A stretch of 64,000 bases of DNA from an uncultured Lachnospiraceae bacterium (GCA_910577955.1 CAJTNC010000003.1:62001-126000); one strand, 5' to 3'; shown: positions 50,794-59,394, counted from the first letter of the stretch. Notes: generated by a model from the sequence alone, not told the origin. A program made the numbers and translations.

Positions 50794-52284
50794 ATGGCAG
50801 ATAAGATGAGCGCTGCCGGCGGGATGAAGGAGCTGCCGTCAGCTTTCGTGGAAGAAATGAAAGACCTGTTCGCAAAATTGCCGGGGGTTTCGGTATCGGA
50901 ACTGCCGGCTTTTTTAGAGAGTTTCCGCGGAGAGCGAAGTTATGGTCTCAGGCGGAATCCGCTAAAATATACGAGAGATGAATTTGAGCGGAAAATGCCC
51001 TTTTCTCTGGAGCGGGTTCCGTGGGCGGAAGAGGGGTATTTCTACAAAAAAGAAGAGCAGCCGGGGAAAAGTCCGTATCATGAAGTAGGAGCTTTTTATA
51101 TTCAGGAACCCAGTGCGATGATTGCGGCAGAGCTTCTTGCGGCAAAGCCCGGAGAGCGCATTCTGGATCTCTGCGCGGCACCCGGAGGAAAGAGTACGCA
51201 GATCGCCGGGAAAATGCAGGGAGAAGGACTTCTTGTCTGCAATGAGTATGTGTCAGGCCGAGCGGAGATCCTCTTTCAGAATATGGAGCGCATAGGGGCG
51301 CCCGACTGTGTGATCCTAAACGAGAGCGCAGACAGGATAGCGGAAGTTTTTCCGCTGTTTTTTGACAGAGTGTTGGTGGATGCCCCCTGTTCCGGGGAGG
51401 GAATGTTCCGCAAGGAAGAACAGGCGTTGCTGCAGTGGTCGACCGAAAATGTCAGCATGTGTGCACAGCGCCAGCGGGAGATACTGGAGGAGGCGGCGAA
51501 GATGGTGAAGCCCGGGGGAGTGTTAGTCTATGCGACCTGCACCTTTTCCGAGGCGGAGGATGAGGCGGTGATCAGACAGTTTCTGGAGACCCATGAGGAA
51601 TTTCTGGCGGATGAGACTGTTTTGTCGAAGGAGATGTCTGCGGCGGGGATATGCCCCGGCGGCCTGCCCGGCACGGTGCGCATGTGGCCCCATAAGCTGC
51701 GGGGAGAAGGGCATTTTGCGGCAAGACTTCTCAAAGCAGGTACGGACAGGAAGGTCTGCTGCGAAGAGGCGACGGACGGCAGCCGGAAGAAAAACAGTCT
51801 GAACAGGAGTAAGAAAAAACAAAACGGTTACTGCAAAAATGAAATCGGGAGAAGAAACAGTTCTGAGCAGGAAAGAGAGGACTATTTTCGAGATTTCTGC
51901 GAAAAATATTTAATGGAATGTTATCGGGATAAACTGGGAAAGGACGGAAGTTTTGTCTGGTATGGGCAGCATCTTTATCTGGTGTCTAAGGAATTGGCCA
52001 AAATGGCGGGATTACGGGTAAAGCGGGGCGGTCTGCATCTGGGGGAGGCGAAGAAGGGAAGATTTGAACCCTCTCACACATGGGCCATGACGCTTAAGAA
52101 GGAAGATGTTTTACAGTCTTTGGAGATAGAAGATCCGGCAGCTTACCTTCGCGGTGAAACGCTGGAGAACAGGGGATATCAGGGCTGGCTTTTGATCTTG
52201 TTTGAGGGGAAGCCCATGGGTTTTGGGAAGGCAGGCGGAAATATGATAAAAAACCACTATCCGAAAGGCCTTCGGAGATCATGA
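50794..52284 (+). CDS. RsmF-type rRNA cytosine-C5 methyltransferase
   Basis: A 496-residue NOL1/NOP2/sun-family SAM-dependent enzyme that methylates cytosine in rRNA. Motif I is ILDLCAAPGGKSTQIA, motif IV DAPCSGEGMFRKEE (its Cys is one of the two catalytic cysteines) and motif VI YATCTFSEAEDE (the second). The C-terminal half after about residue 370 contains a PUA-like/RsmF extension. The ATG at 50794 is 13 bases from GGAGGAG, a little far. Its last four bases overlap the PPTase gene. Confidence 0.92.
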   Translation: MADKMSAAGGMKELPSAFVEEMKDLFAKLPGVSVSELPAFLESFRGERSYGLRRNPLKYTRDEFERKMPFSLERVPWAEEGYFYKKEEQPGKSPYHEVGAFYIQEPSAMIAAELLAAKPGERILDLCAAPGGKSTQIAGKMQGEGLLVCNEYVSGRAEILFQNMERIGAPDCVILNESADRIAEVFPLFFDRVLVDAPCSGEGMFRKEEQALLQWSTENVSMCAQRQREILEEAAKMVKPGGVLVYATCTFSEAEDEAVIRQFLETHEEFLADETVLSKEMSAAGICPGGLPGTVRMWPHKLRGEGHFAARLLKAGTDRKVCCEEATDGSRKKNSLNRSKKKQNGYCKNEIGRRNSSEQEREDYFRDFCEKYLMECYRDKLGKDGSFVWYGQHLYLVSKELAKMAGLRVKRGGLHLGEAKKGRFEPSHTWAMTLKKEDVLQSLEIEDPAAYLRGETLENRGYQGWLLILFEGKPMGFGKAGGNMIKNHYPKGLRRS

Positions 52285-52934
52285 AAGAGAACATAGTAAA
52301 AGAATACCGGCTGGGGGACAGTACCGTCTGGCTGTTTGGGGTAAAGGAACTTTCGGAAACGGATCTCGATGAGATGTATGCCTGCTGCAGCAGGCCGCGG
52401 CAGGATGCCGCAGATCGGATAAAGTCTGAGCTTAAGCGAAGAGAGTCTGTGGGGGCAGGGTATCTTTTGTTTTTACTAAAAAAACGTTTTTCCATTGCGG
52501 AGGATCTTGTAGTTTTGCAGAGCGGTAAACCGGTTTTTCAGGGAGACAACGGACTTCATTTCAACATTTCCCACAGCGGCGGCTATGTGGCGCTTGCTTT
52601 TGGGAAGACGCCTTTAGGGGTGGATATTGAATGTGTAAAACGGAAAGACTTAAAAGTGGCAAAACGGTTTTTCCGGCAGGAGGAATATGATGATCTGGCG
52701 GGAAAAACAGGGGCGGAACAGCCGGATATTTTCTGTAGGATGTGGACAGGGAAAGAGGCAGTGCTTAAGGCGTCAGGAGCAGGACTTTCCGTTCCCCTCG
52801 ATAGTTTTTCCGTGTTGGAGGAAATTGTGGAATGCTCAGGAAAGCAGTATGAACTGCATCGGCAAAAAATAACCGAGACGGGGCAGGAACTTTGGGTTTG
52901 TGTGGCAAAAGAGATTTTTTGCACCGATGATTAA
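52281..52934 (+). CDS. Sfp-type 4'-phosphopantetheinyl transferase
   Basis: A 217-residue enzyme that attaches phosphopantetheine from CoA to carrier proteins. The Mg2+ site is D115 and E117 in GVDIECVKRKD, with the WTGKEAVLKASG motif at about 155-166 (E159). As an Sfp-type enzyme it may serve the fatty acid ACP encoded at 14372 or carrier proteins of secondary metabolism, but no NRPS or PKS gene is nearby. ATGA overlap with the upstream methyltransferase gene suggests cotranscription. Confidence 0.93.
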   Translation: MKENIVKEYRLGDSTVWLFGVKELSETDLDEMYACCSRPRQDAADRIKSELKRRESVGAGYLLFLLKKRFSIAEDLVVLQSGKPVFQGDNGLHFNISHSGGYVALAFGKTPLGVDIECVKRKDLKVAKRFFRQEEYDDLAGKTGAEQPDIFCRMWTGKEAVLKASGAGLSVPLDSFSVLEEIVECSGKQYELHRQKITETGQELWVCVAKEIFCTDD

Positions 52935-52984
52935 GTTTTGCATACGATACTATAGCAGACATTTTCAGTAAAGAGGAGACAATG

Positions 52985-53776
52985 ATGAGTGAATTGCAAA
53001 TGACAATACTGACCGGTATTTTTATTCCTTTTTTGGGGACGGCGCTTGGTGCGGCTTGTGTTTTTTTTATGAAGAAAGAACTGAGCGAAACTATCCAGAG
53101 AGTACTGACCGGTTTTGCGGCGGGCGTCATGGTGGCAGCTTCCATTTGGAGTCTTTTGATTCCGGCCATCGAGCAGGCGGACGATATGGGGAAGCTTTCC
53201 TTTGTACCGGCGGCTGTGGGCTTTTGGTTCGGCATTCTGTTCCTGCTGTTTTTGGATCGTATCATCCCCCATCTTCATAGGAACAGCAAAGAGCAGGAAG
53301 GCCCCCATGCGGGGCTGAAAAATACGACCATGCTGCTGCTTGCGGTGGTGATTCACAATTTGCCGGAAGGGATGGCTGTGGGCGTTGTCTATACCGGACT
53401 GATGATGGGGGATGCCGCCGTGTCTGTCAGCGGCGCGCTGGCGCTGTCTATCGGTATTGCGATCCAGAATTTTCCCGAGGGTGCCATTATCTCTATGCCG
53501 CTGCGGGCAGGAGGGATGTCTAAGGGGAGGGCTTTTGTGTACGGCATGCTGTCCGGTGTGGTGGAGCCTGTAGGTGCGGCGCTTGTGATTCTTGCATCGG
53601 GACTTCTTGTTCCGGCAATCCCGTATTTTCTCAGTTTTGCGGCGGGAGCGATGATATATGTGGTGGTGGAGGAACTGATACCGGAGATGTCGGAGGGAAA
53701 CCATTCCAATATCGGGACAATCGCCTTTGCGGCAGGCTTTACAGTGATGATGATACTGGATGTAGCGCTTGGATAG
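52985..53776 (+). CDS. ZIP family metal transporter
   Basis: A 263-residue transporter with eight predicted helices. The metal path is marked by the HNLPEGMAVG segment in helix 4 and NFPEGAII in helix 5, typical of the ZupT-like branch that imports Zn2+, Fe2+ or Mn2+. ATG 52985 is 6 bases from AGAGGAG; ATG 52982 is also in frame. It could supply iron for the ferritin encoded at 54727, which is only inference from proximity. Confidence 0.92.
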   Translation: MSELQMTILTGIFIPFLGTALGAACVFFMKKELSETIQRVLTGFAAGVMVAASIWSLLIPAIEQADDMGKLSFVPAAVGFWFGILFLLFLDRIIPHLHRNSKEQEGPHAGLKNTTMLLLAVVIHNLPEGMAVGVVYTGLMMGDAAVSVSGALALSIGIAIQNFPEGAIISMPLRAGGMSKGRAFVYGMLSGVVEPVGAALVILASGLLVPAIPYFLSFAAGAMIYVVVEELIPEMSEGNHSNIGTIAFAAGFTVMMILDVALG

Positions 53777-53823
53777 TGAGAGGCGGCGCATTTTTTACGC
53801 TATGACAAAGGATGGATAAATTG

Positions 53824-54180
53824 ATGAAGTCGGATATCAAGACATACTTATTACTGCATATACTATTGGTTATATTTTCTTTTAGCAGCGTCTGCAGCAA
53901 ATTGGCGGCCGGAGAAGAATTTATGAGTTACCGGTTTATCGCATTGTACGGTTTGGTGATTCTGCTGCTGGGGATTTATGCAATTTTCTGGCAGCAAGTC
54001 ATAAAAAACATGCCCCTTACGGCAGCCTATGCCAACAGGGCGGTGACGGTTTTCTGGGGAATGGTATGGGGGTTGATCATTTTTAAGGAAAAGATCACAC
54101 TGGGAAAAGCTGTCGGAGCGGTGATCGTGATTGCCGGAATCATATTGTTTGCGCTGTCAGACAGAGAGGAGGCTGCATGA
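53824..54180 (+). CDS. Small EamA-like membrane protein, first of a pair
   Basis: A 118-residue protein with four predicted helices, half the size of a DMT transporter, and with a GKAVGAVIVIAGIIL end typical of the EamA fold. I prefer ATG 53824, 12 bases from AAAGG; ATG 53812 sits directly on the site. Together with the next gene it probably forms a heterodimer like the ArnE/ArnF flippase or paired SMR transporters. Confidence 0.82.
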   Translation: MKSDIKTYLLLHILLVIFSFSSVCSKLAAGEEFMSYRFIALYGLVILLLGIYAIFWQQVIKNMPLTAAYANRAVTVFWGMVWGLIIFKEKITLGKAVGAVIVIAGIILFALSDREEAA

Positions 54181-54524
54181 ATACATACCTCTGCATATTT
54201 TGGATACTGCTCGGGACATTTATCGCAGCCGTATCACAGGTGATGTTAAAGATCGAAGCGGACAAGCCGCACAATTCGCGTCTGGGAGAATATCTGAATC
54301 CAATGGTGATCATTGCGTATGTGCTGTTTGTGGGGACAACATTTTTGTCCATTTTAGCATACAGAGGAATCCCGCTTTCTATGGGGCCGATTCTGGAGGC
54401 TACCAGTTATCTCTATGTCACGTTCTTCGGAGTAAAGATCTTTGGGGAAAAGATGAACCGGGGGAAGATTTTGGCGCTTATTTTGATTTTAGTCGGGATT
54501 GCAGTGTATTCTCTGGCCGGTTGA
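54177..54524 (+). CDS. Small EamA-like membrane protein, second of a pair
   Basis: A 115-residue four-helix protein overlapping the first partner by 4 bases (ATGA). It ends with RGKILALILILVGIAVYSL, again EamA-like, and has the SATSYLYVTFFGVKIFGEK-type central segment (shown here as family signature, residues about 77-95). Strict translational coupling supports a 1:1 complex. No drug-resistance or lipid A type partner identifies the cargo. Confidence 0.82.
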   Translation: MNTYLCIFWILLGTFIAAVSQVMLKIEADKPHNSRLGEYLNPMVIIAYVLFVGTTFLSILAYRGIPLSMGPILEATSYLYVTFFGVKIFGEKMNRGKILALILILVGIAVYSLAG

Positions 54525-54597
54525 AGGAGGCGGCAGCCTCGTCGGAATTTCCAAAAAGTGTTGTATTCGGAAACGTTTTATGTTAGAATCAATCCAT

Positions 54598-54670
54598 GGA
54601 GATATAGCTCAGCTGGGAGAGCATCTGCTTGACGTGTAGAGGGTCACAGGTTCGAGTCCTGCTATCTCCA
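54598..54670 (+). tRNA. tRNA-Val (GAC anticodon)
   Basis: A full cloverleaf: acceptor GGAGATA pairs with TATCTCC, D stem GCTC/GAGC with an AGCTGGGA loop, anticodon stem TCTGC/GTAGA around TTGACGT with GAC as anticodon, and TTCGAGT in the T loop. The discriminator base is A at 54670 and the 3' CCA is not encoded, so it must be added by CCA transferase. It sits between the small transporter pair and the ferritin gene. Confidence 0.96.
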
Positions 54671-54726
54671 TTCAGATGTTGTTTTTTTATCTTGTTATTG
54701 TAATTTTAGTACGGGAGGATGTTACA

Positions 54727-55236
54727 GTGGATAAAAAAGTGGCGGAACTTTTAAATGATCAGATCAACAAAGAGTTATATTCCGCATATCTTTATCTGGA
54801 TATGGCTAATTTTTATGATGAGAAGGGACTGGACGGGTTTGCCAATTGGTATGAGATTCAGGCGAAGGAAGAGCAGGATCACGCGATGCTGATATATCAG
54901 TATTTGCACAATAACAATGAGAAAGTAGTGTTGGAAGCAGTTGCAAAACCGGATAAAACTTTTACAACATTGTTGGATCCGCTGACAGCAGGTTTAGCTC
55001 ATGAGCAGTATGTGACTTCTCTGATCAATAATATCTATGCGGCGGCGCAGGAAGCGAAGGATTTCCGCACGACACAGTTCTTGGATTGGTTTATCAAGGA
55101 GCAGGGAGAGGAGGAAAAGAACTCTTCCGACCAGATCACAAAGATGGAGCTGTTCGGTGATGATGCGAGAAGTCTGTATATGCTGAACGAAGAGCTGAAG
55201 GGCAGAGTTTACAGCGCACCTTCACTGGTACTGTAA
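54727..55236 (+). CDS. Ferritin
   Basis: A 169-residue four-helix iron-storage protein of the FtnA type. Ferroxidase residues E16, E49 and H52 are in place, within QINKELYSAYLYL and AKEEQDHAM, and a further conserved QGEEE segment is in the last helix. GTG 54727 has GGGAGG 8-9 bases upstream; an open upstream reading frame with a hydrophobic N-terminus is probably not translated. It is an independent unit ending at a hairpin. Proximity to the ZIP transporter may reflect shared metal handling. Confidence 0.95.
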   Translation: MDKKVAELLNDQINKELYSAYLYLDMANFYDEKGLDGFANWYEIQAKEEQDHAMLIYQYLHNNNEKVVLEAVAKPDKTFTTLLDPLTAGLAHEQYVTSLINNIYAAAQEAKDFRTTQFLDWFIKEQGEEEKNSSDQITKMELFGDDARSLYMLNEELKGRVYSAPSLVL

Positions 55237-55273
55237 AGAGAGATATCAAAATTAAATAACAGGATAAAAGATA

Positions 55274-55310
55274 GCAGTCTGTAAAATCGATAGTTTTGCA
55301 GGCTGTTTCT
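55274..55310 (+). terminator. Terminator after the ferritin gene
   Basis: CAGTCTGTAAAA and TTTTGCAGGCTG pair over 12 bp, with G-U pairs, around a 7-base loop, followed by TTTCT. Confidence 0.7.
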
Positions 55311-55347
55311 CATGCAGGAGATATTTAAGTCGACAGAGGTAAACGAT

Positions 55348-56286
55348 ATGATATTGAGCGTAAGCAGAAGGACGGATATACCGAATTATTACGCAGACTG
55401 GTTTTTTCAGCGGATAAAAGAGGGATTTCTCTATGTGAGAAATCCGATGAACGCGCATCAGATCAGCCGGATAGAGCTTTCTCCGGAAGTGGTGGACTGC
55501 ATCGTATTTTGGACGAAAAACCCGGCCGGAATGCTGGATCGGCTGGACGAACTGAAAGGATATCCCTTTTATTTTCAGTTTACGCTGACAGGTTACGGAA
55601 AAGACGTGGAGCCTGAACTTCCGGACAAGGAAAAAGAGCTGATTCCCGTCTTTCGGAAACTGTCGGAGAAACTCGGAGCACAGAGAGTGATCTGGCGCTA
55701 TGATCCGATATTAAAAAACAGAAAATATACTCTGGAATATCATGTGAAGGCTTTTGAGAAGATTGCGCAGGAACTGGAGGGGGATACTAAGAGAGTCGTG
55801 ATTAGTTTTTTGGATCTCTATCCGAAAATAAGGTCCGATATGAACAAAATGCAGATCGAAGCTATTTCTAACGCGGAGATGCTTGAAACCGCCGGGCGGA
55901 TGGCGAGGATCGCAGAGCGATGCGGCATGGAGACGGTATCCTGCGCGGAAAAAAATGATTTTGGAAGCGTCGGTGTAAAATCGGGAAGCTGCATAGATAA
56001 GGAGCTGATAGAGCAGATCATTGGATGTGGGCTGACAGGAAAAAAGGATAAGAACCAAAGAGCGCGGTGCGGCTGTTTTGAAAGCATAGAGACAGGACTT
56101 TATAATACCTGCAAAAACGGGTGCAGATACTGTTACGCGAACTTAGACGAGATGACCGTGAGGAAAAATGCGGCGGCATATGATCCGGCTTCGCCTTTGC
56201 TGTGCGGAAAAGTCGGACCTGAGGATAAGGTGACGGATAGGAAAGTGAAGTCTTTGAAAGACGGACAGATGACTCTTTCGTGGTAA
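55348..56286 (+). CDS. DUF1848 protein with C-terminal radical-SAM-like cysteine motif
   Basis: A 312-residue protein of the DUF1848 family, starting MILSVSRRTDIPNYYADWF. Near the C-terminus it carries a CxxxCxxC motif in CKNGCRYCYAN, resembling the 4Fe-4S motif of radical SAM enzymes but placed at the end rather than the start of the domain. The fold and reaction are not established for this family. ATG 55348 follows AGAGG by 8 bases and is preferred over ATG 55312. Confidence 0.9.
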   Translation: MILSVSRRTDIPNYYADWFFQRIKEGFLYVRNPMNAHQISRIELSPEVVDCIVFWTKNPAGMLDRLDELKGYPFYFQFTLTGYGKDVEPELPDKEKELIPVFRKLSEKLGAQRVIWRYDPILKNRKYTLEYHVKAFEKIAQELEGDTKRVVISFLDLYPKIRSDMNKMQIEAISNAEMLETAGRMARIAERCGMETVSCAEKNDFGSVGVKSGSCIDKELIEQIIGCGLTGKKDKNQRARCGCFESIETGLYNTCKNGCRYCYANLDEMTVRKNAAAYDPASPLLCGKVGPEDKVTDRKVKSLKDGQMTLSW

Positions 56287-56352
56287 ATATGGGAAAGATC
56301 CGGAAATGAGGGATTTTTTTACAAAAATATTGATAGGATTGGGAGGATCGGG

Positions 56353-57123
56353 ATGGATTTAAAACAAGTAAAAGACATTATTTTGGAGGCGGGAAATTTT
56401 TTGAAGAACAGAGAAGCCGCGGCACATATTACAGTAAAGGGCGCGGCGGATTATGTGACGGAAACGGATAAGCAGGTGCAGGATTTTATACAGAAATCGT
56501 TGGAGAAACTTTATCCCGAAATACAGTTTCTCGGGGAGGAGAAAAACAATGACGAGGTGGATATCTCCGGTAAGGCATGGGTGCTCGATCCGGTGGACGG
56601 CACGACAAACCTGATCCATGATTATAAGAGAAGCAGCATTTCTCTTGCGCTGGCGAATGGAGGGAAGATTGCGGCAGGTATCGTTTATCAGCCGTATACG
56701 GAAGAATTGTTTTATGCGGAAAGGGGAAAGGGCGCATATCTGAACGGAAAAAGGATCTATGTCAGCAGTGCGAAGACGATGGAAGAGTGTCTGGTGTCTG
56801 TCGGAACGGATCCCTACAATAAAAAGGAACTCGGCGAACAGGTTTTCCGGGATATTTACCGGGTGTTTATGGACTGTCAGGATATTCGCAGAAGCGGTTC
56901 TGCAGCGATCGATCTGGCGGAAACAGCCGCCGGAAGATTGGATGGTTTTTTTGAGGCAAAACTCAACATCTGGGACTATGCTGCGGGACAGCTTCTGGTG
57001 GAGGAGGCAGGAGGAAAAGTTACGGACTATGCCGGGAACGCATTAGAATGTGCGATGAATAGCAGTGTGGTATGCGGCAATCCGGCGATCCATGCACTGT
57101 TAGTGGAAAAATACCTGCGCTGA
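56353..57123 (+). CDS. Inositol monophosphatase family protein
   Basis: A 256-residue metal-dependent phosphatase. The motifs WVLDPVDGTTNLIHDY (metal-binding DPVDGT), LGEEKNNDEV and IWDYAAGQLLVEEAGG are characteristic of the SuhB/IMPase family. It may hydrolyse inositol phosphates or similar sugar phosphates; the physiological substrate is unknown. It ends just before the nested inverted repeat upstream of the SRP operon. Confidence 0.94.
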   Translation: MDLKQVKDIILEAGNFLKNREAAAHITVKGAADYVTETDKQVQDFIQKSLEKLYPEIQFLGEEKNNDEVDISGKAWVLDPVDGTTNLIHDYKRSSISLALANGGKIAAGIVYQPYTEELFYAERGKGAYLNGKRIYVSSAKTMEECLVSVGTDPYNKKELGEQVFRDIYRVFMDCQDIRRSGSAAIDLAETAAGRLDGFFEAKLNIWDYAAGQLLVEEAGGKVTDYAGNALECAMNSSVVCGNPAIHALLVEKYLR

Positions 57124-57134
57124 AGCACGTCCAA

Positions 57135-57187
57135 GCCTGTCAAGGTATTTTCTTGACGAGTTTGTCAAGAAAAAACACTTGACAGGC
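57135..57187 (+). repeat. Nested inverted repeat upstream of the SRP operon
   Basis: An outer pair, GCCTGTCAAG (57135-57144) and CTTGACAGGC (57178-57187), encloses an inner pair, TTTTCTTGAC (57148-57157) and GTCAAGAAAA (57164-57173). All arms share the core GTCAAG/CTTGAC, so the RNA or DNA can form alternative hairpins. The right outer arm contains the -35 box TTGACA of the ylxM-ffh promoter. The inner hairpin could also end the suhB-like transcript, as A and T residues flank it. Confidence 0.85.
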
Positions 57188-57207
57188 GGGGGTTTTTGTT
57201 GTAGATT
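57179..57207 (+). promoter_or_regulatory. Predicted promoter of the ylxM-ffh-rpsP operon
   Basis: TTGACA (57179-57184) and TAGATT (57202-57207) with a 17-base spacer. The -35 box lies within the nested inverted repeat. Confidence 0.65.
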
Positions 57208-57250
57208 ATTGTCTGTGGCTTGAAAGGTACTGTGGGAAGGGCAGGCAGTG

Positions 57251-57604
57251 ATGGAAAAGATCGTCGAGCAAGGGCTTTTATATGATTTTTACGGTGAACT
57301 GCTGACAGAGCATCAGAGAAATGTCTATGAGGATGCGGTCTACAACGATATGTCCCTCGGAGAGATTGCCGAGCAGTACGGAATCAGCAGGCAGGGAGTG
57401 CATGACCTGATCAGGCGCTGTAATAAACTGCTTGCGGGATATGAAGAGAAGCTGCAGCTTGTACAGAAGTTCATGGAAGCAAAAACGAGAATGGCGCAGA
57501 TCAACGCTCTGGCGGATGAAGGAAAAAAACTGCCGGAGGATGCATGCAGGGAGTGTCTGGACAGAATCAAGGAACTCACCGCAGAACTGATGGAGAATTT
57601 GTAA
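57251..57604 (+). CDS. ylxM: SRP-associated regulatory protein YlxM
   Basis: A 117-residue helix-turn-helix protein, sigma-70 region 4-like (LGEIAEQYGISRQGVHDLIRR, residues about 38-58), that is conserved upstream of ffh in Gram-positives and reported to bind SRP parts. ATG 57251 is preferred; a GTG at 57248 is in frame. The ffh ATG follows the stop codon directly. The C-terminal half is highly charged and helical. Confidence 0.92.
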   Translation: MEKIVEQGLLYDFYGELLTEHQRNVYEDAVYNDMSLGEIAEQYGISRQGVHDLIRRCNKLLAGYEEKLQLVQKFMEAKTRMAQINALADEGKKLPEDACRECLDRIKELTAELMENL

Positions 57605-58984
57605 ATGGCTTTTGAAAGCTTGACGGATAAACTGCAGAATGTGTTTAAAAAACTTCGAGGTAAGGGACGGCTGACCGAAGAGGATGTGAAGCTCGCTTTA
57701 AAGGAAGTTAAAATGGCGCTTTTGGAAGCGGATGTAAACTTTAAGGTGGTAAAGCAGTTTGTGAAAGCCGTGGAGGAGCGGGCAATCGGCGCGGATGTGA
57801 TGAACGGTTTAAATCCCGGACAGATGGTCATCAAGATCGTCAATGAGGAAATGACTGCTCTGATGGGATCTGAGACAACGCAGATACAGTTTCAGCCGGG
57901 AAAAGCCATCACCGTTATTATGATGTGCGGCCTGCAGGGTGCAGGTAAAACAACTACCACTGCGAAACTGGCGGGCAAATTCAAGTCAAAAGGAAAGAAA
58001 TCTCTGCTTGTGGCCTGCGACGTGTACCGTCCGGCGGCTATCAAACAGCTGCAGATCAACGGAGAAAAGCAGGGGGTGGACGTGTTCTCTATGGGAGAGA
58101 ACCAGAAACCGGTGAATATCGCAAAGGCGGCCTACGAACATGCCCAGAAAAACGGGCATAACGTGGTGATCTTAGATACGGCGGGACGTCTTCATATCGA
58201 TGAGGAGATGATGGCGGAGCTGCAGGAGATCAAGGAGAACATGGAAGTGCATCAGACTTTTCTTGTGGTGGATGCGATGACCGGTCAGGATGCGGTGAAT
58301 GTGGCTTCCGAGTTCGACGAAAAAGTCGGGATAGACGGCGTTATTTTATCAAAGATGGACGGCGATACCAGAGGTGGTGCGGCGCTCTCCGTCAAGGCGG
58401 TTACCGGAAAGCCGATTCTGTATGTAGGTATGGGAGAGAAACTCTCCGATCTGGAGCAGTTTTATCCGGACCGCATGGCCGGGCGGATTCTGGGGATGGG
58501 TGATGTGCTCTCCCTGATTGAAAAGGCTCAGGAAAATATTGAAATCGATGCGGACAAAGAAAAAGAGATGGCCGCAAAGATGAGAAAAGGCAAATTTGAC
58601 TTTGAGGATTATCTGGAGAGCATGAAGCAGATGCGGAACATGGGAGGTCTTGGCAGTCTTCTCGCAATGATGCCGGGGCTTGGCGGCAAGACGGCAGACA
58701 TCGCTTCCGCCATCGATGAGAAAGATTTGGCGCGGAATGAGGCCATAGTCCTTTCTATGACGAAGAAAGAGCGGGCGAATCCGAAACTGTTAAATCCCAG
58801 CAGAAAGAGCCGGATCGCAAAGGGAGCCGGTGTGGACATTGCGCAGGTCAACCGGTTTGTGAAGCAGTTTGAACAGAGCCAAAAGATGATGAAGCAGATG
58901 CAGGGCATGATGGGAAAAAAAGGCAGGGGATCTTTCGGCGGACTGATGGGCGGCTTGGGCGGACGGGGAAGATTTCCGTTTTAA
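57605..58984 (+). CDS. ffh: Signal recognition particle protein Ffh
   Basis: A 459-residue SRP54-type GTPase that binds signal sequences and 4.5S RNA and docks on FtsY. NG domain: P-loop GLQGAGKTTTTAKLA, DVYRPAAIKQL, DTAGRLHID and SKMDGDTRGGAAL. The Met-rich M domain (about 330-459) ends in MKQMQGMMGKKGRGS. The ATG follows the ylxM stop with no gap. Confidence 0.97.
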   Translation: MAFESLTDKLQNVFKKLRGKGRLTEEDVKLALKEVKMALLEADVNFKVVKQFVKAVEERAIGADVMNGLNPGQMVIKIVNEEMTALMGSETTQIQFQPGKAITVIMMCGLQGAGKTTTTAKLAGKFKSKGKKSLLVACDVYRPAAIKQLQINGEKQGVDVFSMGENQKPVNIAKAAYEHAQKNGHNVVILDTAGRLHIDEEMMAELQEIKENMEVHQTFLVVDAMTGQDAVNVASEFDEKVGIDGVILSKMDGDTRGGAALSVKAVTGKPILYVGMGEKLSDLEQFYPDRMAGRILGMGDVLSLIEKAQENIEIDADKEKEMAAKMRKGKFDFEDYLESMKQMRNMGGLGSLLAMMPGLGGKTADIASAIDEKDLARNEAIVLSMTKKERANPKLLNPSRKSRIAKGAGVDIAQVNRFVKQFEQSQKMMKQMQGMMGKKGRGSFGGLMGGLGGRGRFPF

Positions 58985-59095
58985 GAATAGGTAGTAATGC
59001 TGCGTGAGCCAGAAGATACATTCCGGCTTCATGTAAAGCTTAAAATAACTATACATTTTATACTACTATATTAAAAGAAAGCAGAGGAAAAAGAC

Positions 59096-59338
59096 ATGGT
59101 AAAGATCAGATTAAAAAGAATGGGACAGAAGAAAGCTCCTTTTTACAGAATCGTAGTTTCTGACAGCAGAAGCCCGAGAGACGGCAGATTCATTGAGGAG
59201 ATCGGCACTTACGATCCTAAGACCGAGCCCAGCACGATCAAGATCAATGAGGAACTTGCAAAGAAATGGCTGGCGACAGGCGCGCAGCCCACAGATACGG
59301 TTGAAAAGCTTCTCAAAATAGCGGGTATTGAAAAATAG
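59096..59338 (+). CDS. rpsP: Ribosomal protein bS16
   Basis: An 80-residue 30S subunit protein, starting VKIRLKRMGQKKAPFYRIVVSDSRSPRDG, here split as residues 2-30. Its place after ffh and before khpA, rimM and trmD is the standard Firmicutes order. A GAGGA site precedes the ATG. Confidence 0.97.
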   Translation: MVKIRLKRMGQKKAPFYRIVVSDSRSPRDGRFIEEIGTYDPKTEPSTIKINEELAKKWLATGAQPTDTVEKLLKIAGIEK

Positions 59339-59394
59339 GATGATTTCAGATCTTCTTTTGGAAAAGGTACTGTGGAAAGGGCATGGTTATCAGA

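Noticed and set aside
54676..54726. N-terminal extension of the ferritin gene starting TTG 54676 with a hydrophobic segment
   Set aside because: Ferritin is cytoplasmic and its family start matches GTG 54727 with a well-spaced GGGAGG; the upstream stretch begins just after the tRNA and has no ribosome binding site.
57135..57187. Attachment site or IS terminal inverted repeats
   Set aside because: The region contains no integrase or transposase and no target duplication; the two repeat pairs are nested around a promoter instead.
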